DNA of 64,000 nucleotides from Lentibacter sp. XHP0401 (GTDB lineage Bacteria; Pseudomonadota; Alphaproteobacteria; Rhodobacterales; Rhodobacteraceae), in contig NZ_JAOWLC010000005.1 in NCBI RefSeq assembly GCF_025751535.1, positions 186,001 through 250,000 of the forward strand, written 5' to 3'. The position numbers were made by a program, and so were the translations under genes. Below, piece by piece: positions 53,315 through 61,899 of the stretch. The notes below the pieces were generated by a model. That model did not search any database, had not been told where the DNA came from, and saw only the letters and a program-made list of their open reading frames with translations. The stretch's first letter is position 1, and every line of letters starts with the position of its first letter.

Positions 53315-54442
53315 ATGCATCAGCCCGTTATCACAGGAACAGGCGTTTTCACGCCCGAAGAAACGATCACAAACGCCGAGCTGGTCAAAGCCTTCAATGC
53401 CTACGCCGAATCCTATAATGCAGAACATGCCGAAGCCATCGCCGCAGGCGAGATCGAGGCCAAAGCCTCCTCTTCGGAAGAGTTTATCTTCAAGGCCTCG
53501 GGCATCGAGCAGCGCTATGTGATGAACAAATCAGGCGTGCTCGACCCCGCCATCATGCACCCCGTCCTGCGCGAACGCAGCGATGACGAACCCGGCATCA
53601 TGGCCGAAATGGCGCTTGATGCCTGCACAAAAGCCCTCGCTCAAGCAGGCGTCGACGCCTCCGAAGTTGATCTCGTCATCTGCGCCGCCTCCAATCACGA
53701 GCGCGCCTACCCTGCCATCGCGGTTGAAATCCAGCAGCTCTTGGGCGCTGGCGGTTTTGCCTTTGATATGAATGTCGCCTGCTCTTCTGCCACCTTCGGC
53801 ATTCAGGCCGCCTCCGATATGATCCGCGCAGGATCAGTGCGCAAGGCAATCGTCGTCAATCCCGAAATCTGCTCGGGTCACCTTGAATGGCGTGACCGCG
53901 ACTGCCACTTCATCTTTGGAGATGTCTGCACAGCCACCCTGATCGAGCGTGAAGACGAGGCGCAAAACCCGCTCTTCAAAATCCGTTCCACAAGCTGCGC
54001 CACCGAGTTTTCCAACAACATCCGCAACAACAACGGCTTTTTGCGACGCGCCCTGACAAGTGGCCAAAATCTGGAAGACCGCCGCGACATGCAGTTCATG
54101 CAAGAAGGCCGCCGCGTCTTCAAAGAGGTCGTGCCAATGGTCTCCGCCCATATCCTCGCACATCTTGAGGCCGAAGACATCGCGCCCGAAAGCCTCAAGC
54201 GCATGTGGCTCCACCAAGCCAACAAAACCATGAATGATTTTGTCGGCCGCAAAGTTCTCGGCCGCGTCCCGGAGTCTGGAGAGCAACCCAATATCCTGCA
54301 AGATTACGCCAATACCTCTTCAGCGGGCAGCATCATTGCTTTCTCAAAGCACCAGTCAGATCTTGCAAAAGGCGATATCGGCGTCATCTGCTCCTTCGGC
54401 GCTGGCTACTCCGTCGGCTCCGTCATCGTCGAGCGGCTATAA
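53315..54442 (+). CDS. Beta-ketoacyl-ACP synthase III-like enzyme, long variant
   Basis: Thiolase-fold condensing enzyme with 375 residues, about 50 longer than FabH. Catalytic cysteine in MNVACSSATFGIQAA, histidine in RMWLHQANKTMNDF and asparagine in YANTSSAGSIIAFS. The extra length is an N-terminal insert (residues about 25-70, NAYAESYNAEHAEAIAAG). It stands alone, without acyl-carrier or malonyl-transferase genes, and is followed by a bidirectional terminator. Either a second initiating enzyme for fatty-acid synthesis or an acyltransferase for a secondary product. Confidence 0.85.
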   Translation: MHQPVITGTGVFTPEETITNAELVKAFNAYAESYNAEHAEAIAAGEIEAKASSSEEFIFKASGIEQRYVMNKSGVLDPAIMHPVLRERSDDEPGIMAEMALDACTKALAQAGVDASEVDLVICAASNHERAYPAIAVEIQQLLGAGGFAFDMNVACSSATFGIQAASDMIRAGSVRKAIVVNPEICSGHLEWRDRDCHFIFGDVCTATLIEREDEAQNPLFKIRSTSCATEFSNNIRNNNGFLRRALTSGQNLEDRRDMQFMQEGRRVFKEVVPMVSAHILAHLEAEDIAPESLKRMWLHQANKTMNDFVGRKVLGRVPESGEQPNILQDYANTSSAGSIIAFSKHQSDLAKGDIGVICSFGAGYSVGSVIVERL

Positions 54443-54452
54443 GCCGCGCACA

Positions 54453-54478
54453 AAAAAGGGGCCTCAAAGCCCCTTTTT
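54453..54478. terminator. Bidirectional intrinsic terminator
   Basis: Stem AAAAAGGGGC (54453-54462) / GCCCCTTTTT (69-78) with six-base loop. T-runs occur on both strands, so it ends the KAS III gene on the plus strand and the PRC-barrel gene on the minus strand. Confidence 0.85.
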
Positions 54479-54500
54479 CCCATCGGTTTCTGCAAATAAA

Positions 54501-54962
54501 TCAGGCCCCGGCACCTACCGGGCCAAGCCGCTTCAGCTCTGCCCTTTCAAGAAGTGTGACAATTGAAAGCTCGCCATCTTCAACCTGAATAAGGCTCACA
54601 TATTCCGCAGGAATAACGACATCCTTTCCTGTCAGGCCACCAATGTCCACAACCACACCAGACATCACGCCATGCTCGTTCAGCAAAACATCCTCGATTT
54701 TGGCAACGCCATTCCAGCTCGCTCCAACAAAATTATACACGCGCGTGCTGTCCCAGTAGGATTCATCCAGATCAGGGATCGTATACACGGTGCCGCCCTT
54801 CATTTTTTGCCAGCTTATCAATCCGTTATCTTCGGCCTGAAAACCTATGTCATGAAATGGTGCAAGCTCATCAGCCGCAAGAAGCGCATTCTCCGAAACC
54901 TGCTGCGCAGTGGTCGCTGTCGCCATCGACAGGCTCAAAACGGTTACATGGATTATATTCAT
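54501..54962 (-). CDS. Exported PRC-barrel domain protein
   Basis: 153 residues: a likely signal peptide (MNIIHVTVLSLSMATATTAQ) and one PRC-barrel (VYNFVGASWNGVAKIEDVLLNEHGVMSGV up to VIPAEYVSLIQVEDG). PRC-barrels are found in photosynthetic reaction-centre H subunits and as adaptors in stress proteins; here function is unknown. GAGGAGG precedes the ATG. A longer frame to 55010 is rejected. Confidence 0.75.
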   Translation of the reverse strand: MNIIHVTVLSLSMATATTAQQVSENALLAADELAPFHDIGFQAEDNGLISWQKMKGGTVYTIPDLDESYWDSTRVYNFVGASWNGVAKIEDVLLNEHGVMSGVVVDIGGLTGKDVVIPAEYVSLIQVEDGELSIVTLLERAELKRLGPVGAGA

Positions 54963-55066
54963 TTTAACCTCCTCAACGGTTCGGTTGCTTGCATGAGAAA
55001 CGCGGCTCATTGATAAAAGTTCCCTCCCGAACTCTTGTCTTGGCCAAATATCTGAGCCAACTCCGC

Positions 55067-55321
55067 CTAGACTTCAGGCGCATCCGCAGGTGGAACAACA
55101 CCAAAATCACCGGGTTCATGGCGTGGGTTCCAATCGGGGTCGTCACGCTTCACTTTACGCGAAATCAGGTATCCAGCAGGGTATGCCAGAAGCAGCCCTG
55201 CTCCGGCAGCAATCACGATTGCCCAGAGGTTGTAGTATCCGAGCACAAGAGCAATGATAACGAATGTCCCAGAAAGCGACCAAGCCGCCATCATTGTGAT
55301 ATAAAAAGCCAATCTATCCAT
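55067..55321 (-). CDS. Small two-span membrane protein of unknown function
   Basis: 84 residues with two hydrophobic segments (about 5-30 and 33-53), then a basic stretch (SRKVKRDDP) and an acidic-proline tail (GDFGVVPPADAPEV). AAAGGAG is seven bases before the ATG at 55321; an upstream in-frame start is unlikely. No family recognised beyond being typical of small roseobacter membrane proteins. Confidence 0.65.
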   Translation of the reverse strand: MDRLAFYITMMAAWSLSGTFVIIALVLGYYNLWAIVIAAGAGLLLAYPAGYLISRKVKRDDPDWNPRHEPGDFGVVPPADAPEV

Positions 55322-55444
55322 AACATGTCTCCTTTCCGTTAAAGAGCAAACGCAAAAGAGGGCCCTCAGGTTCCAATCCACTTGTTTTCTCTGGGATATA
55401 TGGAAGCATTTTGGATGATCTACGGCTTCAAAAACAGTTCGGAG

Positions 55445-55840
55445 TCAGTTGGGGCAGGTCGTTCCCTCTCCCGATGCATAGCGCCAAGGGATAGAGCAGC
55501 CTTCTGCATCAAAGGCATAAAACGCCGCGTTCTCGTCATCGGTTGAAAACGGCAAAGGCGGCTCGACTGTCACCCGCAGCCAGGCACTCACCCCAGCAGG
55601 CGCAACACACCAGCCAAAGCCCTCCTCGTCACGCACAGCCCAGCCCCACTCTTCTGCCACATCGCGGATTTCATCAGCGCTCAAACACTCGCTTTCGGGC
55701 AAGGCCGCGTCAAAGGCGCGGCGGGCATCGCTGTGTGCATCCGTGCTGCTGCTTTCCCAGCCCGAAAACATGTGTTTGCAGCCAAAATAGCCAAACGCGA
55801 TCAGCAGTAAAAGGCTCACAATCGCTCCAAACCTACGCAT
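55445..55840 (-). CDS. Membrane-anchored or exported small protein of unknown function
   Basis: 131 residues with one N-terminal hydrophobic segment (RRFGAIVSLLLLIAFGYFG) and an acidic extracytoplasmic domain with paired cysteines (SECLSADEI, FGWCVAP, EGCSIPWRYASGEGTTCPN). Overlaps the tdk stop by eight bases and is thus co-transcribed with it. No family recognised. Confidence 0.65.
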   Translation of the reverse strand: MRRFGAIVSLLLLIAFGYFGCKHMFSGWESSSTDAHSDARRAFDAALPESECLSADEIRDVAEEWGWAVRDEEGFGWCVAPAGVSAWLRVTVEPPLPFSTDDENAAFYAFDAEGCSIPWRYASGEGTTCPN

Positions 55841-56414
55841 CTCCGACCGCCTCTCGCCAGTGGCGTCGGCACAAACTCACATAAGTCTCGTTACCGCCGA
55901 TAAGAATCTGCGCACCGTCCATCAGCGGCGTGCCGTCAGGCCCGTTTCGCACAACCATCGTCGCCTTGCGCCCGCAATGGCAAATCGTACGCACTTCACG
56001 CATCTCGTCGGCCCAAGCCAGAAGCGCCGCGGAACTCGGAAACAATTCGCCGCGAAAATCAACCCGTAGCCCGTAGCACATCACCGGAACAGCAAGGTCA
56101 TCGACAACCCGCGCCAGTTGCCAGACTTGCTCCTTGTCCATGAAATGCGCTTCGTCGATAAAAACACAGGCCACAGGCCCTTCGGCCAACCTTGCCTCGA
56201 TCTTGGCAAACAGATCATCACCTTGCGAAAATACATCCGCATCCGCACCGATCCCGATACGGCTGGCAATCCGCCCGCGCCCGGCCCGGTCATCAAACGC
56301 AGCAATCATCAGATAGGGTGTCATCCCGCGCTCGCGGTAGTTATGCGCCGCCTGCAAAAGCACAGCCGATTTGCCCGCGTTCATCGTCGAGTAGTTAAAA
56401 TACAGTTTTGCCAT
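55833..56414 (-). CDS. tdk: Thymidine kinase
   Basis: Salvage kinase making dTMP, 193 residues. P-loop in STMNAGKSAVLLQ, DEAH-like metal motif CVFIDEAHFM, and the zinc cysteines in RTICHCGRKATMV and VSLCRRHW. Its 3' end overlaps the next membrane-protein gene by eight bases. Upstream on the minus strand are terminator-like hairpins, so the promoter must lie between them and the start (56415-56470). Confidence 0.93.
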   Translation of the reverse strand: MAKLYFNYSTMNAGKSAVLLQAAHNYRERGMTPYLMIAAFDDRAGRGRIASRIGIGADADVFSQGDDLFAKIEARLAEGPVACVFIDEAHFMDKEQVWQLARVVDDLAVPVMCYGLRVDFRGELFPSSAALLAWADEMREVRTICHCGRKATMVVRNGPDGTPLMDGAQILIGGNETYVSLCRRHWREAVGDA

Positions 56415-56471
56415 GGCTCTGTTCTATCCGCTCCCGACTCCAATTCAATATGAAAAATCTACGTGAAACAG

Positions 56472-56509
56472 ACAAAAAAATACCGCTTCACTGATTACCA
56501 GTGAAGCGG
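56472..56509 (-). terminator. Strong minus-strand intrinsic terminator upstream of tdk
   Basis: Perfect 11-bp stem CCGCTTCACTG (56483-56493) / CAGTGAAGCGG (56499-56509), loop ATTAC; on the minus strand TA then TTTTTTT follow. It would end a minus-strand RNA coming from 56510 or beyond, yet there is no minus-strand gene there. Confidence 0.75.
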
Positions 56510-56669
56510 CAAAACTCGCACCAGGACGGGGCCGTGCAGCCTACGCATACAGGACAGGCCACTGGGGATGGAGCTTGTACGCACCACACGACCCCTGCGA
56601 GGCCTTTTGAGCGCAAACACCGCAGCAAAGGCCCCATTATTTGGCAGCATTAAATACATGCCACTCATT
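56510..56669 (-). ncRNA. Candidate structured small RNA ending at the 56472-56509 terminator
   Basis: The minus-strand RNA can fold into a rod: GGGGCC near the 5' side pairs with GGCCCC near the 3' side, AGGCC with GGCCT further in, and GGGG with CCCC at the centre. It ends in a strong terminator and is preceded by another terminator-like hairpin. A rod with an open centre recalls 6S RNA, but no 6S consensus was checked. A 57-codon frame (MSGMYLMLPN...) in the same strand is an alternative, with no ribosome site. Confidence 0.35.
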
Positions 56670-56693
56670 AAAAAAACCTGAAAACCACAGGTT
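56670..56693 (-). terminator. Weaker minus-strand terminator-like hairpin
   Basis: Stem AACCTG (56675-56680) / CAGGTT (56688-56693), loop of seven; on the minus strand a run of seven T (two of them in the stem) ends it. Only six pairs, so strength is moderate. It may stop read-through from the flavin-reductase gene across the oppositely oriented 56804-57262 gene. Confidence 0.45.
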
Positions 56694-56803
56694 AATTCAG
56701 CAATGACATTTGTAACCAAACCGTTTAATGGGAAAAGACAGTTTGAATTCCCCTCGCGAGATGTATGCGATGGGCCAGGAATGAGTTGGTAGGCAGGCAG
56801 GAT

Positions 56804-57262
56804 ATGGCAGGCGTTGGAAGTTACCTTAAGAAACACACGGAAGCACTGGTAAAAGACGTCGGGATCGAGCCCGCGTGCGTGCTGACCGGCAAATCAAAGG
56901 CCACTCTGGGCCGCTACTATTCTGACAATGAGGAACACGCAGATCGCTTTATGCCGATCGACGCAGTGGCAGCCCTTGAAGAAGCCGCAAGCTTCCCGCA
57001 CGTCACAGCCGCTCTGGCCGATCTGAAGGGCATTACGCTGTCACGCGACGACCGCCGCAAAAACACTGAGGACAAAGGCGGCATCAACTCCGATGTCATC
57101 GTTCTCAGCCAGCGCTTCGCCATGCTCATGGCTGAGTATTCGCAATCCATTGAAGACGGCGTCATCACCGCCAACGAGGCCAAACGCCTGCTCAAAGAGA
57201 CCCTCATGTTGCAGCAGGTTCTGATTGATATGAAGCTGCACCTCGAAGACGAGTCCGTCTGA
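56804..57262 (+). CDS. Small putative helix-turn-helix protein, unknown
   Basis: 152 residues. The N-terminal half (residues 10-60) looks like a phage-CII/Cro-type helix-turn-helix (GIEPACVLTGKSKATLGRYY then FMPIDAVAALEEAASFPHVT); the C-terminal half is a long amphipathic helix (IVLSQRFAMLMAEYSQSIED to MLQQVLIDMKLHLEDESV) that could mediate oligomerisation. The start MAGVGSYLKK has AGGCAGGCAGG just upstream. No phage genes are near. Convergent with the flavin reductase gene. Confidence 0.65.
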   Translation: MAGVGSYLKKHTEALVKDVGIEPACVLTGKSKATLGRYYSDNEEHADRFMPIDAVAALEEAASFPHVTAALADLKGITLSRDDRRKNTEDKGGINSDVIVLSQRFAMLMAEYSQSIEDGVITANEAKRLLKETLMLQQVLIDMKLHLEDESV

Positions 57263-57285
57263 GCGCAAATGCCGAAGGGGCGTGG

Positions 57286-57795
57286 TTACCCTTCGGCCAC
57301 AGCCCCGTAACCGCGGCGGTTGTGCAAAAGCGGCAGCGCATTCGCACCAAGCACGACGTCCTGCACAGCCCCGAACAACACATGATGCGTGCCCACAAGA
57401 CTTTGCTCGCTCAAAAGGCAGTCATAGCTCGCCAGCGCATCTTCAAGCCGTAAAAGCCCGCTCGCGGCGCGCACCCAGTTTCCTTTGGCAAAACGGTCCT
57501 CGTCCTTGCCGCTGCGCCCCGCAAAGCGCTCCGACAGGTCTTCATGCGCCCCACCCAGCATATTCACACAGAACACACCATTGGCACGGATCATCTGCGC
57601 CGTGCTGCTTTCATGATGCAAGCAAATCAAAAGCCTTGGCTCGCTCACATCCGCTGACACGCTCGAAAACGCGGTCACAGTCACACCGCCCCGCCCGGCA
57701 GGGCCATCGGTCGTAACAATGTAGATAGAATTGGCCGCACGGCTCATGGCTTCCAAAAACCTGCCGCGCAAATCATCTGCTTGCTCACCGCTCAT
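57286..57795 (-). CDS. Flavin reductase-like (FMN-binding split-barrel) protein
   Basis: NAD(P)H:flavin oxidoreductase family, 169 residues. It shows the family features SIYIVTTDGPAGRGGVTVTAFSSVS, LLICLHHESSTAQMI, FCVNMLGGAHEDLSERFAG and the closing GTHHVLFGAVQDVVLG. It normally supplies reduced FMN to a monooxygenase, but none is next to it. The ATG at 57795 fits the family start; a frame running to 57882 is less likely. Confidence 0.85.
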   Translation of the reverse strand: MSGEQADDLRGRFLEAMSRAANSIYIVTTDGPAGRGGVTVTAFSSVSADVSEPRLLICLHHESSTAQMIRANGVFCVNMLGGAHEDLSERFAGRSGKDEDRFAKGNWVRAASGLLRLEDALASYDCLLSEQSLVGTHHVLFGAVQDVVLGANALPLLHNRRGYGAVAEG

Positions 57796-57934
57796 CGCCT
57801 CAACCCTCGCCTGCTTCCCAAAAATCACCTGCTTGCTCTGCCACGGCAAACAACAGGTTACAAGCCGAGCCCGATAAAGCACCCCTATGGCAAAATTCTG
57901 GCAAAGCCAGACTCAATTGCCGACCGATCCTGAT

Positions 57935-58020
57935 CTTCTTCTGTTCAAAAGACCTCGGGGAGAGCGCGAGAGGGGCAGCGCCCCTCTCGCCACCGTCGGA
58001 TTTCGCTTTGCGAAATCCGA
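57935..58020 (+). repeat. Dispersed hairpin repeat, copy 2
   Basis: Lead CTTCTTCTGTTCAAAAGACC then TCGGGG at 57935-57960, then an 11-bp hairpin GCGAGAGGGGC / GCCCCTCTCGC (57966-57990) and a second one TCGGATTTCGC / GCGAAATCCGA with loop TTT (57996-58020). It lies in the 253-base space between two minus-strand genes. Confidence 0.7.
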
Positions 58021-58048
58021 CCATAAAGGCTTAAACGCTGCAGGCATT

Positions 58049-60295
58049 TTAGCTCGCAAACTCCACAAACATCGAAAATGGCATCTGCCTCAGCCTCACA
58101 CCCGTCGCCGCGTAAATCGCCGCCGCCAAAGCAGGCGCTGCTGGCGGTACAGGCGGCTCACCCACGCCCCTCACAACATCACCGTTCTCAAGCCCGCGCA
58201 CAATAATATCGGGACACTGGTTCATCCGCATACCCTCAAAGCTGTCAAAGTTCTGCTGCTCGGCAATCCCGCCGTCATAGGTAATCTCGCAATTCATCGC
58301 GTGCCCAAGCCCGAAGACAACACCGCCCTGCACCTGGTTCTCGAAATTCACAGGGTCAATCACACGGCCCACTTCCGCCGCCACATAAACCTTATCAATC
58401 CTGATGCCGTCGTCCGTGTCCGTCACCTCAACCACCTCGGCACAATCGACCCCGAACGAACGCGTCATCGCGACGCCACGCCCTCTGCGCGGCCCCAGGC
58501 TCGCTCCGTTCCAGCCCGACATTTCCGCAACCGCCTCAAGCACCTTTCGCGCCAGCGGATCACTGGCAAGCCTGAGCCTCTCCTCCATCGGGTCCGCACC
58601 CGCAGCTTCAATCAACTCTTCCAAACCGAGGTTATAGAAAAACCCGTTGCTGCTCGCCCCAACAGAGCGCCACGAACTCACAGGCGCCAGCGGATCAGCG
58701 CGGTATCCCGTCACCCGATGATGCGGGATGGCCAAAGCCTGTTCAAATGCTCCCGCCACAATCTGGCTGTCAGGCCCGGGCATACTCAGCCCCTGCCGCC
58801 CCATCTGGCTCACAATCACACTCGGCATCGCAATGCCCAGGTCATAAGCTTCCACACGCCCGTCTTTCACCGTGCCGCGCATCTTCGCCATAGCAATCTG
58901 GCGTGTATAGTCATGCGCCATATCGGTCTCGCGGCTGTAAGTGAGCTTCACAGGCACACCCTTCATTTGCACGGCCACTTCCGCTGCCTGCCGCACAACA
59001 TCATCTTCCAGACGATGCCCGAAGCTGCCACCCATCATCAGCACATGCACATGCACATCCTCGTTTGACACACCTGCAATCTTCGCAACGCTGGCCTGCA
59101 CAAACCGCGGGATCTGCGTGCCCGTCCAGACATCCACACGTCCTTCTCCCACACGCACAACAGCGTTCACAGGCTCCATCGGCGCATGCGCCAGATAGGG
59201 CGCACGGTATGTCGCCTCAATCACCTCGCCACTCTCAAGCGCCGCCTCCACATCGCCGTCATCGCGCACGCGGCTGTCCTGCTTGTCCGCCACAAATGAG
59301 GCCTCAAGCGCTGCCCAATGCGCCTCCATATTCGCTGGCATCGCCGCTTCGCCCCACTCGGCCTCAACAGCCTCAGCCGCCTGAAACGCGCGCCATGTAT
59401 TGTCCGCCACAACAGCCACACCACCACTCACTTCATAAGCCCCGCTCACACCGCGCATCTCAAGCGCCGCGCCGGCGTCATAGCTCACAAGCGTGCCGCC
59501 TTGCTGCGGCGAAAGCTTCACCGCAGCATGCACCATGTCTTCGATTTCAAAATCAATCCCGTAATCCTGCGTGCCGGTGACCTTCGCCAGCATTTCAACC
59601 CGCTTCATCGGCTTGCCGATATAGCGCCATTCCTCTGGCGCACGTAGCGTCACATCCTGCACAGGCTCCATGCCCGCAACAGCCTCGGCCAGTTCCTCAT
59701 AGGCAAGCGCAGTTCCGTCAGGCGCAATCACACGGCCCGCTTCAGTGCGCAGCTCCGTAACAGCCACGCCCAATTGTTCCGAGGCGGCCAGCTTCAGCGT
59801 CTCGCGCGCACTCGCACCCGCCGCACGCAGCTTCACAAACCCGTCCGCAACAGTGGTCGATCCGCCGGTAATCTGCATTCCCATAATCTTCATCACCGTG
59901 CCGAGAACGCCTGTCAAAGCATCCTGCACAAAGCCCTCATTCGGCGCGCTGAACGCTGCCGCCTCAGGTGCCAAAGCCGTGTTCCAATAGGCGCGGTCCG
60001 GCGGGCCGGGATCAACCTTCACCGCCGCAAGGTCCACATCCAGCTCCTCGGCAATCAGTGCCGCCTGCACGTGGTAAGCGCCCTGCCCCTTATCCGCCCG
60101 CGGCGTAACTAGGGTCACCCCCGAGGCGTCAATCTTCACATATGGCGTCAGCGCCGCCTCACCCTCAGCCAAACCGCCCAGAAGCGGGTTTGCATAGGGC
60201 GTCTTGTAGCGCCACACCCCAAAAGCCACACCGCCGGCAACAGCCGCCGAACCAATCAGAAACGTGCGTCGCGCAATCGTCTTTACCTTGCCCAT
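58049..60295 (-). CDS. Molybdopterin-binding subunit of an isoquinoline-1-oxidoreductase/aldehyde-oxidase-type hydroxylase
   Basis: Large catalytic subunit, 748 residues. A twin-arginine signal is visible (TIARRTFLIGSAAVAGGVAF), which implies periplasmic location. Further family motifs are VTPRADKGQGAYHVQAA, GGSFGHRLEDDVVRQAAEV, YRADPLAPVSSWRSVGASSN and GVGEPPVPPAAPALAAAIY with the catalytic glutamate expected in GVGEPP. It hydroxylates heterocycles or aldehydes; electrons leave through the two-iron-sulfur subunit encoded 3 bases upstream. There is no FAD subunit, as usual in this iso-type group, which probably passes electrons to a c-type cytochrome. Confidence 0.88.
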   Translation of the reverse strand: MGKVKTIARRTFLIGSAAVAGGVAFGVWRYKTPYANPLLGGLAEGEAALTPYVKIDASGVTLVTPRADKGQGAYHVQAALIAEELDVDLAAVKVDPGPPDRAYWNTALAPEAAAFSAPNEGFVQDALTGVLGTVMKIMGMQITGGSTTVADGFVKLRAAGASARETLKLAASEQLGVAVTELRTEAGRVIAPDGTALAYEELAEAVAGMEPVQDVTLRAPEEWRYIGKPMKRVEMLAKVTGTQDYGIDFEIEDMVHAAVKLSPQQGGTLVSYDAGAALEMRGVSGAYEVSGGVAVVADNTWRAFQAAEAVEAEWGEAAMPANMEAHWAALEASFVADKQDSRVRDDGDVEAALESGEVIEATYRAPYLAHAPMEPVNAVVRVGEGRVDVWTGTQIPRFVQASVAKIAGVSNEDVHVHVLMMGGSFGHRLEDDVVRQAAEVAVQMKGVPVKLTYSRETDMAHDYTRQIAMAKMRGTVKDGRVEAYDLGIAMPSVIVSQMGRQGLSMPGPDSQIVAGAFEQALAIPHHRVTGYRADPLAPVSSWRSVGASSNGFFYNLGLEELIEAAGADPMEERLRLASDPLARKVLEAVAEMSGWNGASLGPRRGRGVAMTRSFGVDCAEVVEVTDTDDGIRIDKVYVAAEVGRVIDPVNFENQVQGGVVFGLGHAMNCEITYDGGIAEQQNFDSFEGMRMNQCPDIIVRGLENGDVVRGVGEPPVPPAAPALAAAIYAATGVRLRQMPFSMFVEFAS

Positions 60296-60298
60296 GTC

Positions 60299-60757
60299 TC
60301 AGCCCTCCGCCAGCGTCTTGGCCGCTGTCTTCACAGCCGCCCTGATGCGCGGATACGTCCCGCAGCGGCACAGATTGCCGCTCATCGCCTCGTCAATATC
60401 GCTATCACTGGGGCTCGCATTCTCTGCAAGCAAAGCCGCCGCCTGCATCACCTGACCACTCTGGCAATAGCCGCATTGCGCCACCTGATGTTCCTCCCAA
60501 GCCGCTTGCACCGCATGCATCGCATCAGGTGTGCCAAGCCCGTTGATGGTGGTAACAGCCCCCCAAACATCCTCCGCCAGAACCTGACAAGAGCGCACCG
60601 CCTCGCCGTCGATATGCACGGTGCAAGCCCCGCAAGCCGCGATTCCGCAGCCATATTTCACACCTTTGATGCCCAGCTCGTCGCGCAAGACCCACAGAAG
60701 CGGCATCTCGCCCTCTACGTCCAAGTCGTGCGTCGCTCCGTCCACTGTCAGTTGCAT
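60299..60757 (-). CDS. [2Fe-2S] subunit of the molybdenum hydroxylase
   Basis: 152 residues with two iron-sulfur sites: plant-type ferredoxin cluster [19 protein letters not shown] and C-terminal [15 protein letters not shown] plus [16 protein letters not shown]. It is first in the operon, three bases before the large subunit. The start [10 protein letters not shown] follows AAAAGGACGCGAT; a longer frame to 60796 is rejected. Confidence 0.92.
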   Translation of the reverse strand: MQLTVDGATHDLDVEGEMPLLWVLRDELGIKGVKYGCGIAACGACTVHIDGEAVRSCQVLAEDVWGAVTTINGLGTPDAMHAVQAAWEEHQVAQCGYCQSGQVMQAAALLAENASPSDSDIDEAMSGNLCRCGTYPRIRAAVKTAAKTLAEG

Positions 60758-60901
60758 ATCGCGTCCTTTTTTACTTGTCTGGATCAATCTAGCCACTTGC
60801 GCCCAAAGTTAAACTCGCAAATCGCGCCAAATGACTTGCAGATCACGCCAATCGCGCCGACCATACTGGCAAAATTTCCCCCGTCAGTGAAAATACTTCG
60901 T

Positions 60902-61897
60902 ATGAAACACCCCCAAACCTACGCCATTCAAGAGCCTCTGGCCTATTTCTCAAGCCTCACAGGCGTTTCACCCGCCCGCGTTCTGCGCCGTGCCGGCCTT
61001 CCCGAAAGCTTCCTGTCGCAGCCTAAAACCGAAGTTGACGCAGAACATTTCTTTAGTATCTGGTCTGCCGCCACCGCCGAAATAGACAACCACGACGCGC
61101 AACTCGACTTTGGCACAGCCTTCGCCAACAAAGCCTTTACACCCTGTCATCTGGCCTATTCCGCCTCGGCAACCCTGCGCGACGGGCTCACGCGCCTTGC
61201 ACTCTTCAAGCCTTTGGTCGCTCCCCTCTCGATCACCCTCAGTGACACGGCCAAAGGCCTTCAGGTCCGCATCTCGCCCGCCCAAGAGGGTCTCACAGTC
61301 CCGCCCGATCTGGCCCGCTTCGAGCTGGCATATTTTCTCACAACCTTCCGCCAAAGCACGGGCGCCGCCATCATTCCGCTCGAAATCGCCCTGCCCGATC
61401 TGAACGGCTTCTCTGCGCGAGAGCGGGACTTCTGCGGCATCACGCCCACGGCGGCCCCCGACCTCACCATAAGTCTCAGCCATGAAGATGCTGCACGCCC
61501 CCTGCTTTCGGCCAATACCGCCCTGCTGAAAACACTCGAGCCAATGCTCATCCGCGAACTCGCGACCAAACCGTCATCAGCCCCCCTTGGCCAGCGTGTT
61601 CACAACATCCTGCTGGAAATGCTCCCCGCAGGCGAAGCCAGACTGAGCGAAGCCGCCTCCCGCCTGCATATGTCGCCCCGCTCGCTCCAGCGCGGCCTCA
61701 CAAGCGAAGGGCTCAGTTTCCAGATTCTGCTCAAACAAGCCCGCCTGAAAGCCGCAAAAACCTATCTCGCCCACCCCGACATTTCCACAGCCGAAATCGC
61801 CTACCTTCTCGCCTTCCGCGATACAAATTCCTTCTTCCGCGCCTTCCAAAGCTGGACAGGCACAACCCCGAACAAAGCCCGCCAAAACGCGCTCTAG
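60902..61897 (+). CDS. AraC-family regulator, OruR/ArgR-like with arabinose-binding-type N-domain
   Basis: 331 residues. The N-terminal 190 residues fit the domain seen in OruR-like regulators (TGVSPARVLRRAGLPESFLS, DFGTAFANKAFTPCHLAYSA); the C-terminal part is an AraC helix-turn-helix pair (LSEAASRLHMSPRSLQRGLT and TAEIAYLLAFRDTNSFFRAF). Start ATG at 60902. It is divergent from the molybdenum hydroxylase operon, with 144 bases between, and is the likely regulator of it. Confidence 0.87.
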   Translation: MKHPQTYAIQEPLAYFSSLTGVSPARVLRRAGLPESFLSQPKTEVDAEHFFSIWSAATAEIDNHDAQLDFGTAFANKAFTPCHLAYSASATLRDGLTRLALFKPLVAPLSITLSDTAKGLQVRISPAQEGLTVPPDLARFELAYFLTTFRQSTGAAIIPLEIALPDLNGFSARERDFCGITPTAAPDLTISLSHEDAARPLLSANTALLKTLEPMLIRELATKPSSAPLGQRVHNILLEMLPAGEARLSEAASRLHMSPRSLQRGLTSEGLSFQILLKQARLKAAKTYLAHPDISTAEIAYLLAFRDTNSFFRAFQSWTGTTPNKARQNAL

Positions 61898-61899
61898 CC

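Noticed and set aside
57887-59068. 393-codon plus-strand frame
   Set aside because: Antisense to the molybdenum hydroxylase large subunit and rich in His/Arg/Pro, typical of a shadow.
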